Made by a program: the position numbers and the translations under genes. From Nitrospira sp. (GTDB lineage: Bacteria > Nitrospirota > Nitrospiria > Nitrospirales > UBA8639), in contig CP058931.1 in NCBI GenBank assembly GCA_024760505.1, positions 1,994,001 through 2,058,000 of the forward strand: a DNA stretch of 64,000 nucleotides. The letters run 5' to 3'. Every line of letters starts with the position of its first letter. Positions within the stretch are counted from its first letter, which is position 1. The notes under the pieces were generated by a model. It had not been told where the DNA came from. It saw nothing but the letters and a program-made list of their open reading frames with translations, and did no database searches. This document shows positions 49,931 through 58,957 of the stretch, piece by piece.

Positions 49931-52651
49931 ATGTTTGTTCGTCTATTAAATATCCTGTTTGGAAGCAAAAATGACCGAGAGCTGAAGCGGCTCAAGCCAC
50001 TGGTGGTTCGAGCCAATGAAATTGAAGGTTCGTTGCAACCTCTTGATGACGCGGGATTGGCGGCAAAGACTTCTATTTTTAAAAAAAGACTGGAAGCCGG
50101 AGAGACCTTAGACGACTTACTCCCGGAGGCGTTTGCCGTGTGCCGGGAAATGTCCATGCGCCGGCTTGGCATGCGCCACTTTGATGTGCAGTTGTTAGGG
50201 GGGATGGTCTTGCATCAGGGCCGCATTGCTGAAATGCGCACGGGTGAAGGAAAAACCCTCGTCGCGACCCTTCCCGTCTACTTGAATGCGTTGGAGGGAA
50301 AAGGGGTTCATCTGGTTACCGTCAACGATTATCTGGCGAAGCGGGATGCCCAGTGGATGGGACCGCTCTACCATGGCTTAGGCTTATCAGTCGGAATTAT
50401 TCAACATGACGCCTCATTTTTATTCGATCCGACCTATGATGCACCGGATAAACGGTTGCAATTCCTTCGGCCATGTTCTCGACGTGAGGCCTACGGGGCC
50501 GATATTACCTACGGGACCAATAATGAATTTGGCTTTGATTATCTCAGGGATAATCTCGTGGTCACGGATTTGAGTCAGGGCGTTCAACGGGAGTTGAACT
50601 TTGCCATTGTTGACGAAGTTGACAGTATTCTCATCGATGAGGCTCGAACGCCGCTGATTATTTCCGGGCCCGCCGAACAAAGCACAGACCTCTATTTCCA
50701 AGTGGATCGGATAATTCCTCACCTCAAACGGGAAGAGGATTATACGGTTGAAGAGAAAACTAAAACGGTGTCGTTGACCGAGGAAGGCAATGCGCATGTT
50801 GAGAAACTCTTGGGTGTCGATAATCTCTATGACTTAAAACACCTGAGTTTGGTGCATCACGTCATTAAGGCTCTCCAGGCCCATGTGCTCTATCACCGGG
50901 ATGTCGAGTATGTGGTGAAAGATGGCGAAGTGATGATTGTGGATGAGTTTACCGGTCGATTGATGCCGGGACGGCGCTGGAGTGACGGGCTTCATCAGGC
51001 TGTGGAGGCCAAAGAAGGGGTAAAAATTGCCAACGAAAACCAGACGCTGGCATCCGTGACGTTCCAGAATTATTTTCGTATGTACAATAAGCTGGCGGGC
51101 ATGACCGGGACAGCGGACACCGAAGCCGCGGAATTCGCAAAAATTTACAACCTCGAAGTGAATGTGGTGCCCACCAATAGCACCATGATTCGAATTGATA
51201 ATCCGGATGTGGTCTACCGGACCGAAAAGGAAAAATTCGAAGCCATTGCCGACGAGATCAAAGAGTATCATGAGAAGGGCCAACCGGTTCTGATTGGCAC
51301 GATTTCCATTGAAAAATCCGAGCGTCTTGCGGCTTTATTGAAGCATCGAGGTGTGAAGCATCATGTCTTGAATGCCAAGTTCCATGAAAAAGAAGCCGAA
51401 ATTATTGCCCAGGCCGGGCAAAAGGGTGCGGTGACGATTGCGACCAACATGGCCGGCCGAGGCACCGATATTTTATTGGGAGGCAATGCGGAAGCGCTCT
51501 TCAAACAACAGGTTATTTATCGTGGGGAAGATCTGACAGAAGAGGAGCAACAAAAAGCCTACGCCACGATTAAAACCGCTTGCGATCAGAATAAAAAGGA
51601 AGTTCTGGCAGCCGGAGGATTGCACATTGTCGGGACCGAGCGTCATGAGAGCCGTCGGATCGACAATCAGTTGAGAGGTCGGGCGGGTCGGCAGGGAGAT
51701 CCCGGCTCCTCGCGGTTTTTCCTGTCCTTGGAAGATGATTTGCTTCGTATCTTTGCGTCTGAACGGGTCTCAAACCTCATGCTCAAGCTCGGCATGGAGG
51801 AGGGGGTGCCCATTGAGCACAGGATGGTCACCAAATCCATTGAAAACGCGCAAAAGAAAGTCGAAGGCCATAACTTTGAAATTCGCAAACACCTTCTTGA
51901 GTATGATGATGTGATGAGTAAGCAGCGGGAGGTTATCTATAAACATCGACAGAATGTGTTACGCGCCACCGATGTGACAGAAGACGTTTTCGGAATGATC
52001 GAGGAAGTGGGCGAGCGCTTCGTCGATATTTATTGTCCTGAGGAGCAATATGCCGAAGAATGGGATATTGCGGGATTAGTCGAAACGGTGCAGGGACAAT
52101 TCGGCGTGGATGTGATTCAGGCGGATGAGATTAAAGACGTCGGTCGAGACGCGCTCAAGGAAGAAATTCCAGAAAAATTAAAGCAGGCCTATCGGAACAA
52201 AGTCCAAGCCTTAATTCATGAGCATGGCGCCACCGAGGATTTAGTGCATTATGTGGAGCGCACGATTCTGCTTCAAATGATTGACCACCATTGGAAAGAT
52301 CACTTGTGGGGAATGGACCAATTAAAGGATGGAATCGGCCTGCGCGGGTATGGGCAAAAGGATCCCCTCGCCGAATATAAGCGTGAAGGCTATGACATGT
52401 TCGCCGGTATGATGGAACGGATTAAAAATGATACCTTAGAACGGCTCTTTAAATTTCAATTGGTTCGCGGGGAACGGCCAGAGCCTGAGCGGGAAGCGCC
52501 CCGCCCGGCACAATTAAATTTGAATCGCGGAGGTGAATCCGCTGCCACTCCTCAACAACGCACCGTTCAACGTGCCGAAGAGAAAGTCGGACGGAACGAT
52601 CCCTGCCCATGTGGGAGCGGGAAAAAATACAAGAAATGCCATGGGACCTAA
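49931..52651 (+). CDS. secA: Preprotein translocase ATPase SecA
   Basis: 906 aa, a usual SecA length. Walker A in MRTGEGKTLVATLP, DEAD-type VDEVDSILIDEARTPL, TNMAGRGTDI and the GRAGRQGDPGSSRF motif are all visible. The C-terminal tail carries the zinc-binding SEC-C motif (CPCGSGKKYKKCHG), which binds SecB/ribosomes. It drives Sec-dependent export at the inner membrane. Probably a single-gene unit; 236 bases separate it from the next gene. Confidence 0.97.
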   Translation: MFVRLLNILFGSKNDRELKRLKPLVVRANEIEGSLQPLDDAGLAAKTSIFKKRLEAGETLDDLLPEAFAVCREMSMRRLGMRHFDVQLLGGMVLHQGRIAEMRTGEGKTLVATLPVYLNALEGKGVHLVTVNDYLAKRDAQWMGPLYHGLGLSVGIIQHDASFLFDPTYDAPDKRLQFLRPCSRREAYGADITYGTNNEFGFDYLRDNLVVTDLSQGVQRELNFAIVDEVDSILIDEARTPLIISGPAEQSTDLYFQVDRIIPHLKREEDYTVEEKTKTVSLTEEGNAHVEKLLGVDNLYDLKHLSLVHHVIKALQAHVLYHRDVEYVVKDGEVMIVDEFTGRLMPGRRWSDGLHQAVEAKEGVKIANENQTLASVTFQNYFRMYNKLAGMTGTADTEAAEFAKIYNLEVNVVPTNSTMIRIDNPDVVYRTEKEKFEAIADEIKEYHEKGQPVLIGTISIEKSERLAALLKHRGVKHHVLNAKFHEKEAEIIAQAGQKGAVTIATNMAGRGTDILLGGNAEALFKQQVIYRGEDLTEEEQQKAYATIKTACDQNKKEVLAAGGLHIVGTERHESRRIDNQLRGRAGRQGDPGSSRFFLSLEDDLLRIFASERVSNLMLKLGMEEGVPIEHRMVTKSIENAQKKVEGHNFEIRKHLLEYDDVMSKQREVIYKHRQNVLRATDVTEDVFGMIEEVGERFVDIYCPEEQYAEEWDIAGLVETVQGQFGVDVIQADEIKDVGRDALKEEIPEKLKQAYRNKVQALIHEHGATEDLVHYVERTILLQMIDHHWKDHLWGMDQLKDGIGLRGYGQKDPLAEYKREGYDMFAGMMERIKNDTLERLFKFQLVRGERPEPEREAPRPAQLNLNRGGESAATPQQRTVQRAEEKVGRNDPCPCGSGKKYKKCHGT

Positions 52652-52887
52652 CACCTGAAAGGCCCTCCTTGCTCTGCTCCCTGATGCCGGTCTTGTTGTG
52701 ACGGCTCTCCCTTTCTGATTACCACTGCTCTTCCTTTCTATCCTGACCAGGCTCGTGTCCATAACATATTGAATCTATTGTTTTTTATTGCCTTAAAAAG
52801 TACGAAATTGCTTGACTTGGCTGAAGGTAGGCCGTTATCGTAACCGATTCTCAATAGGTATATTGAAGGAGTGACCATAGTCCATTC

Positions 52888-54090
52888 GTGCCATCCGAAC
52901 CACAGAAAATACAGAGTAAGCCAGACCTTATCGAGAAGATTTTGTCTGAAATTGGCCTTCATGGGCCCATGAGTTTTGCGCGTTTCATGGAATTGGCCCT
53001 CTACGATGTTCCACACGGATATTATATGACCAAAATGGTTGAACCTGACCTCTCCTCCTCAGACCGAATCGGATGGAGTGGTGATTATTTTACTGCACCA
53101 GAACTCTCACCCATTCTGGCGAAAACATTGGTTCGCCAGATTTTGGCTATCGATGACCAGTTAGGCCATCCCCCTCAGTTTACTTTTATGGAGATTGGTG
53201 CAGGGAACGGAACCTTTGCCTTCGATTTCATTCAAGAATGCCGAAAGATCGCTTCTGATTTCTTTCACCGCCTCTCTTATCAAATCATCGAGCGGAGTTC
53301 CCATCTCCAATCGCGTCAGGCAGCCAGGCTCAGCACCTTAGGGGGGGGCTGGGGGGAAAGTCACCTGAGTTGGAAATCTGCCATAGAGGAGGTTGACTCG
53401 GATTCCATAACCGGAGTTGTCTTTTCCAACGAATTAGTTGATGCGTTACCTGTTCACCGGGTCCGAATGGCTGACCAACGCCTTCATGAAATATGTGTGG
53501 CCTACAAAAGCGGGCGTTTGGTTGAATGTCTGGATCATCGTCTGTCTCCGGAATTGATCGAATACATCGAGACGCATAAGGTAGCCTTGAGTGAAGGGCA
53601 AGCCTCTGAACTCCATCTTGCCGCTGAGCTTTGGATGAAGCATGTGGCTCGCCTTCTCCACCGCGGTATCGTCGTGACCGTCGACTATGGTCATACGCAT
53701 CGTGATTATTATCGGTCCGACCGAAAGGACGGGACCTTCTTATGCTATCATCGCCATGCCATTTCGACCGATCCGTATGTAAGGGTTGGAGAGCAGGATA
53801 TGACGGCTCACGTCAACTTTTCCGCCTTGGCAAGTGTTGGGATGACCAATGGGTTGGACCTCGTCGGATTGACGACTATGGCCAATTGGCTGATCGGGTT
53901 GGGAGTCGAAGAATTGGTGCGAGACCAGGATCAGGAGTCTGATGAAGTAAGGGCGTTAGCGCATTTATTACGTCCGCATGGTATGGGGACAACGTTTAAG
54001 GTTCTTGTTCAGCGAAAAGGGATGGAGGCGTTCGCCCTTGAAGGGTTGCGTTATCCGGCTTTTTTTGATGACGTGGTGTTCTCGAATTAA
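52888..54090 (+). CDS. MidA/NDUFAF7-family SAM-dependent methyltransferase
   Basis: 400 aa from a GTG. SAM-binding motif FMEIGAGNGTFAFDF; N-terminal PMSFARFMELALYDVPHGYY typical of the family, and VVFSNELVDALPVHRV and VTVDYGHTHRDYY are conserved. The mitochondrial relative NDUFAF7 methylates a complex I subunit during assembly. Here it lies just before nuoA on the same strand (73 bases), which fits a role in complex I assembly. The start is not certain, as GGAG is 15 bases upstream. Confidence 0.85.
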   Translation: MPSEPQKIQSKPDLIEKILSEIGLHGPMSFARFMELALYDVPHGYYMTKMVEPDLSSSDRIGWSGDYFTAPELSPILAKTLVRQILAIDDQLGHPPQFTFMEIGAGNGTFAFDFIQECRKIASDFFHRLSYQIIERSSHLQSRQAARLSTLGGGWGESHLSWKSAIEEVDSDSITGVVFSNELVDALPVHRVRMADQRLHEICVAYKSGRLVECLDHRLSPELIEYIETHKVALSEGQASELHLAAELWMKHVARLLHRGIVVTVDYGHTHRDYYRSDRKDGTFLCYHRHAISTDPYVRVGEQDMTAHVNFSALASVGMTNGLDLVGLTTMANWLIGLGVEELVRDQDQESDEVRALAHLLRPHGMGTTFKVLVQRKGMEAFALEGLRYPAFFDDVVFSN

Positions 54091-54163
54091 AGAATGCGGA
54101 GAAGAAAGATAGTAAGCGGAGTTAGGGTCCTGAGTATGACTTATTTTGGAATGCGAGTGATTT

Positions 54164-54535
54164 ATGGGTAGTGAACCGGTTCCTTTTAATTATCTCCCCA
54201 TCGTCATCTTCATGGTTATTGGGGCACTGTTTGGAGTCGGGTCCTTGGTTGTGGGGTGGTTTGTCCGTCCAAGCCGGCCCTATCGGGCGAAACTGCTTCC
54301 TTACGAAAGTGGCGCTCCGTTGTTTATGGACGCCAGGGTTCAGTTTCCGATGCGCTACTACATCATTGCCATGCTCTTTGTCATATTTGATATTGAGGTC
54401 GTGTTCTTATTTCCTTGGGCGGTGGTGTTTAAGAAGCTTGGCCTTCTTGGCCTTGTTGAAATGGGAGTGTTTCTGGCCATTCTCATTGTGGGGTTCTGGT
54501 ATGCGTGGAAAAAAGGTGCGTTAGATTGGGATTAA
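54164..54535 (+). CDS. nuoA: NADH-quinone oxidoreductase subunit A
   Basis: 123 aa, with three membrane helices as expected. YESGAPLFMDARVQFPMRYY and the acidic FVIFDIEVVFLFPWA are the family signatures. It is the first nuo gene; the order A, B, CD, E, F, G, H, I, J, K follows. Part of the proton-pumping membrane arm near the quinone site. Confidence 0.96.
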   Translation: MGSEPVPFNYLPIVIFMVIGALFGVGSLVVGWFVRPSRPYRAKLLPYESGAPLFMDARVQFPMRYYIIAMLFVIFDIEVVFLFPWAVVFKKLGLLGLVEMGVFLAILIVGFWYAWKKGALDWD

Positions 54536-54652
54536 GAAAATAGTTCTTTTCTCCTGGAAAAAACCGGAGTCCAGCCAGTACAATGGCACCCCCATCTTTT
54601 GGGGGTAGGCAACGAGCTTCATACAGAACATTGAGGTACCCACGGTAATCTT

Positions 54653-55132
54653 ATGGGGATGCTTGAACGACAGCTTGAACCGAATATTATTACGACCAAC
54701 CTGGACTATTGTATTGCCTGGTGCCGGAAATCAGCCCTTTGGCCGATGACCTTCGGGCTAGCCTGTTGTGCGATTGAAATGATCGCCTCGGTGTCTTCCA
54801 AGTATGACATCGATCGTTTTGGGGCCGGGGTGTTTCGTGCGTCACCACGTCAGTCCGATTTGATGATTGTGGCGGGGACGGTCTGTCGGAAAATGGCACC
54901 GGTGATCCGTCGAATTTATGATCAAATGGCGGAGCCCAGATATGTGATCTCCATGGGATCCTGCGCGACATCCGGAAATCATTACAATAGTTACAGTGTG
55001 GTTCAGGGTGTGGATCAAATTGTCCCTGTGGATGTCTATATCGCAGGTTGTCCCCCAAGACCTGAGGCACTCATGGATGGTCTCATTAAACTCCAAGAAA
55101 AAATTCAGAAAGAAAAATACTTCGTGAAATAG
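54653..55132 (+). CDS. nuoB: NADH-quinone oxidoreductase subunit B
   Basis: 159 aa. Ligands of the N2 [4Fe-4S] cluster are visible: the double Cys in GLACCAIEMIA, Cys in MGSCATSGNHY and Cys in AGCPPRPEAL. It carries the last cluster before quinone. 117 bases after nuoA; a small hairpin, GCACCCCCAT-CTTTTG-GGGGTAGGC, lies in that gap. Confidence 0.96.
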   Translation: MGMLERQLEPNIITTNLDYCIAWCRKSALWPMTFGLACCAIEMIASVSSKYDIDRFGAGVFRASPRQSDLMIVAGTVCRKMAPVIRRIYDQMAEPRYVISMGSCATSGNHYNSYSVVQGVDQIVPVDVYIAGCPPRPEALMDGLIKLQEKIQKEKYFVK

Positions 55133-55191
55133 CTCTGGAAGTTGTGTAGACGGTCTTTCGATATTCCACGATTCAGCAACAAATTCGATTT

Positions 55192-56943
55192 ATGCATCCT
55201 TTTCTCGAATCTCTGGTCAACCGCTTTCCTCAGGCTGTGCTGACGGCGCAGCAGGATCCCGTGCGGTTGGATTTGTGGGCACAAGTGCAAGCCGACCATT
55301 GGCTGGAAATTGCGCAATTTCTCCATGACGATCCCGCGATGGCGTTTGATCATATTACCGATATCTGTTCGGCGGATTATCCTGATGCCCTCGAACGATT
55401 TGAAGTCATTTATCACTTTCTCTCCCTTCCCCATGGAATCCGGATCCGTATTAAAGCTCGCGTGACAGAGGATCATCCGGAGATCGCCTCAATCAGTGGG
55501 ATCTGGAGAGGGGCCAATTTCCTGGAACGTGAAGTGTACGACTTGATGGGCATCCGCTTTACCGGGCATCCCGACCTTCGCCGAATTTTGATGCCTGATG
55601 ATTATGATGAAGGGTATCCGTTACGAAAAGATTTTCCGGCCGAAGGGAAAGGGTGGAGGAGCCGGTTTGATTTTCTTCCCAGGTTGGATGAACCGATCGG
55701 CGAATGGTCGGAATCCGAGGTGTCCGATGATCAACGCCATCAATTCATGGCGGATGATCATCCAGGTGACACCAAACGCACAACGGAAATGCTTCTCAAT
55801 ATGGGTCCACAACATCCCAGTACGCATGGTGTGCTTCGAGTCGTGTTGGAGTTGGATGGTGAGCGGGTCAGCAAGGCCACGCCCGATCTTGGATATTTGC
55901 ACCGTGGAGTGGAAAAACTGGCTGAAGGCCTGACGTATATGCAAATGGTCCCGCATACCGATCGCTTGGACTATGTCTGTGCCATGACCAATAACTATGC
56001 GTATGTGCGGGCCGTAGAAAAACTAATAGATATGACCGTTCCGGAACGGGCGGAATATGTACGGACCATCGTTGCCGAAATGCAACGTATCATTGGTCAT
56101 TTATTCTGGCTGGGAACACAAGCCCTGGATATTGGGGCGATGACCGTGTTCTTCTGGACCTTCCGGGAGCGTGAAATCTTGTTGGATATGTTTGAGAAAT
56201 TGTGTGGCGCTCGTCTGACATTGAATTATTACCGGATTGGAGGTGTGGATGCAGATCTTACGCCGGAAATTATTACGACTCTCCGGGGTTTTTTGAAAAC
56301 GTTTCCCGAACACATTCGGGAATATGACACGCTCTTGCAAGAAAATAGAATTTGGGTTGCCCGCACAAAAGGCGTGGCACTCCTTTCTGCGGAGGATGCC
56401 ATCAATTTCGGATGCACAGGGCCGGTTCTGCGGGGGTCGGGAGTGTCCTATGATATTCGGAAGTTGGAGCCGTATGGCGTGTATGATCGTGTGGATTGGG
56501 AAGTGCCACTTGGAAAAGACGGAGATACCTACGACCGGTATTGGATCAGAATGGAAGAAATGTGGCAAAGCGCCCGCATCATTGAGCAATGCCTTAATCA
56601 AATGCCTGAGGGGCCGATCATGGCCGTCGATGCTCAAGCCATTCCACCTCCCAAGCCAGAGGTGATGAGGGATATGCAAAGCCTGATTCATCATTTCATT
56701 ATCTTTACGCAAGGGTTTAAGCCACCGAAGGGCGAAACGTATTGTGCGACGGAGGTGCCTAAAGGTGAATTGGGCTTTTTTATCATTAGTGACGGGAGTT
56801 CGCGTCCATATCGGTTGAAAATCCGCTCTCCTTCCTTTATTCATATGGGCGCCTTTGATCATATGGCGCGTGGATATTTGATTTCGGATATCGTCACGAT
56901 TTTCGGAACGTACGATATTGTGATGGGGGAATGCGATCGATAA
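55192..56943 (+). CDS. nuoCD: NADH-quinone oxidoreductase fused subunits C/D
   Basis: 583 aa. Residues about 1-180 are NuoC (YHFLSLPHGIRIRIKARV, NFLEREVYDLMGIRFTGHPD). Residues about 195-583 are NuoD (49-kDa): LLNMGPQHPSTHGVLRVVLE, PHTDRLDYVCAMTNN and the C-terminal TFGTYDIVMGECDR-type end. The fusion is seen in many bacteria, including E. coli. Forms the quinone-binding connecting fragment. Confidence 0.96.
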   Translation: MHPFLESLVNRFPQAVLTAQQDPVRLDLWAQVQADHWLEIAQFLHDDPAMAFDHITDICSADYPDALERFEVIYHFLSLPHGIRIRIKARVTEDHPEIASISGIWRGANFLEREVYDLMGIRFTGHPDLRRILMPDDYDEGYPLRKDFPAEGKGWRSRFDFLPRLDEPIGEWSESEVSDDQRHQFMADDHPGDTKRTTEMLLNMGPQHPSTHGVLRVVLELDGERVSKATPDLGYLHRGVEKLAEGLTYMQMVPHTDRLDYVCAMTNNYAYVRAVEKLIDMTVPERAEYVRTIVAEMQRIIGHLFWLGTQALDIGAMTVFFWTFREREILLDMFEKLCGARLTLNYYRIGGVDADLTPEIITTLRGFLKTFPEHIREYDTLLQENRIWVARTKGVALLSAEDAINFGCTGPVLRGSGVSYDIRKLEPYGVYDRVDWEVPLGKDGDTYDRYWIRMEEMWQSARIIEQCLNQMPEGPIMAVDAQAIPPPKPEVMRDMQSLIHHFIIFTQGFKPPKGETYCATEVPKGELGFFIISDGSSRPYRLKIRSPSFIHMGAFDHMARGYLISDIVTIFGTYDIVMGECDR

Positions 56944-57032
56944 CATGGAGAATGGCGTGATGGAGGGAAGAGCAGCGTACGGACACCATGGCCATTGGGC
57001 GTTGACGGCTCGTCTCAACTCACGAGTGTTCT

Positions 57033-57557
57033 ATGCTATTTGAGCGATTCAAAAACGAAGTGGATGATATTCTGTCCCGCTACCCCGTCAAGCGATCGGC
57101 GTTGTTGCCGTTATTGAACTTGGCGCAGCGGGAAGAGGGATTTGTGAGTGAATCGGCCATGCAGGAGATTGCCAAAATTTTGGATTTGACGCCGGCACAA
57201 GTGTTTGAGACCGTCACGTTTTATACCATGTTCAATCTCAAGCCGATCGGGAAGTTTCATCTTCAAGTGTGCAAATCGCTTATGTGTGCGTTAGTCGGAT
57301 CTGATGATGTGGTGGTATGGATCCAGAAAAAACTTGGCATTGCACAGGGTCAGACAACGGCAGATAACCTCTTTACCCTCAGCGTGGTGGAGTGCCTTGG
57401 GTCCTGTGGTACAGGTCCCATGATGCAAGTAAATGATGACTATTATGAGCAATTATCCGAGGAAAAGGTCGGACGCGTCCTGGACGATTTGAAACGAGAC
57501 GGAACCTGTTCGCTTAAAACAGGACCCTTCATGTATCCTCAGCCCCTTGCTAAATGA
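57033..57557 (+). CDS. nuoE: NADH-quinone oxidoreductase subunit E
   Basis: 174 aa, 24-kDa-subunit family. The [2Fe-2S] ligands are in VCKSLMCALVG and VVECLGSCGTGPM. N-terminal helices (LLPLLNLAQREEGFVSESAM) are typical. Together with NuoF it forms the NADH-input module. 89 bases after nuoCD. Confidence 0.95.
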   Translation: MLFERFKNEVDDILSRYPVKRSALLPLLNLAQREEGFVSESAMQEIAKILDLTPAQVFETVTFYTMFNLKPIGKFHLQVCKSLMCALVGSDDVVVWIQKKLGIAQGQTTADNLFTLSVVECLGSCGTGPMMQVNDDYYEQLSEEKVGRVLDDLKRDGTCSLKTGPFMYPQPLAK

Positions 57558-57638
57558 CAAAAGTCTTTTGCGGGGAATAGTCGTGGATAAGCAATTCATG
57601 GGTTATCAATAACTGCCCGTTCACGAAACAGTGTCTTT

Positions 57639-58946
57639 ATGGCCACTTACGAAAAAATCTTATTGAAGAATATGGAACAACCGGGATACACCGGTTCGTT
57701 GGCCGATTATGAAGGGACCGGTGGGTATCGAGCTCTCCGGACAGTTCTCAAGGATATGCAGCCCGATCAGGTGATTGAGGTGGTAAAAAAGTCAGGTCTT
57801 CGCGGTCGTGGGGGAGCCGGGTTTCCCACCGGCGTAAAATGGGGGTTCATTCCGAAGAATCATCCTGGTCCTAAATATCTGTGCTGTAACGCGGATGAAA
57901 GCGAGCCGGGGACATTTAAAGACCGGCAACTTATGGAACGTGATCCGCATCAAATGCTGGAAGGGATGGCCATTACCTGTTTTGCCATTGGCGCACAAAC
58001 GGCTTACATCTACATTCGGGGAGAGTTTCGTCTCGGCGCGAAGATTCTGGAGCAGGCTCTTCAGGAGGCCTATGCGGCCGGGTATCTGGGCGACAACATT
58101 CTCGGGAGCGGGTTGAGGATTAATATCTATGTTCACCTTGGTGCCGGAGCCTATATTTGTGGGGAAGAAACGGCACTGCTCGAATCGTTAGAAGGCAAAC
58201 GGGGCATGCCTCGCTTTAAGCCGCCGTTTCCTGCGACGCATGGATTGTATCAAAATCCCACTGTTGTGAATAACGTCGAGACGATGGCGAATATTCCTCA
58301 TATTATCAATCGAGGGGGAGAGTGGTTTGCCTCGATTGGCTCTCCGCCGAAAAGTTGCGGAACGCGGGTGTTTTGTTTAAGCGGACATGTGAAGCGGCCT
58401 GGTAATTATGAGACGCCCATGGGCATCACCTTCCGTGAATTGATTTATGATTTGGGCGGGGGTATGCGATCGGATAAGCCCCTTAAGGCCTTTATCCCTG
58501 GGGGAGCATCGGCTCCATTTCTGACGCCTGATCATTTAGATGTGAAAATGGATTTTGAGTCAGTGGCTTTAGCGGGGTCTATGCTGGGATCCGGCGGTGT
58601 CACGGTGATGGAAGAAGGCACGAATATGGTTTGGGCTGCCCTGCGATTGATGGAATTTTTCTACCATGAATCGTGTGGGAAATGTACACCCTGCCGGGAA
58701 GGAACTTCCTGGCTGGTTCAGACTCTTCAGCGGATCTGGAACAAACGAGGGCGTCCTGAAGATATTGGAGTTCTTGATGAACTCTGCGGAAATATCCCTG
58801 GCCGAACGGTCTGTGCGTTTGGTGATGCGGCCGTCTCCCCCATTGTGAGCACGCTGCACCATTGGCGTGGGGAATATGAGGCCCTTATTCGTGAGGCTCA
58901 AGAGACGATGCCTCGCAACAAGGAAATCCCAGTTTTCACGCATTGA
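57639..58946 (+). CDS. nuoF: NADH-quinone oxidoreductase subunit F
   Basis: 435 aa. The NADH/FMN loop is SGLRGRGGAGFPTGVKWGFI, followed by CNADESEPGTFKDR and GAGAYICGEETALLESLEG. The [4Fe-4S] cluster ligands are in ESCGKCTPCREGT and GRTVCAFGDA. It oxidises NADH and starts electron flow. Its stop overlaps a possible TTG start of nuoG. Confidence 0.97.
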   Translation: MATYEKILLKNMEQPGYTGSLADYEGTGGYRALRTVLKDMQPDQVIEVVKKSGLRGRGGAGFPTGVKWGFIPKNHPGPKYLCCNADESEPGTFKDRQLMERDPHQMLEGMAITCFAIGAQTAYIYIRGEFRLGAKILEQALQEAYAAGYLGDNILGSGLRINIYVHLGAGAYICGEETALLESLEGKRGMPRFKPPFPATHGLYQNPTVVNNVETMANIPHIINRGGEWFASIGSPPKSCGTRVFCLSGHVKRPGNYETPMGITFRELIYDLGGGMRSDKPLKAFIPGGASAPFLTPDHLDVKMDFESVALAGSMLGSGGVTVMEEGTNMVWAALRLMEFFYHESCGKCTPCREGTSWLVQTLQRIWNKRGRPEDIGVLDELCGNIPGRTVCAFGDAAVSPIVSTLHHWRGEYEALIREAQETMPRNKEIPVFTH

Positions 58947-58957
58947 GTGTAACCAAA

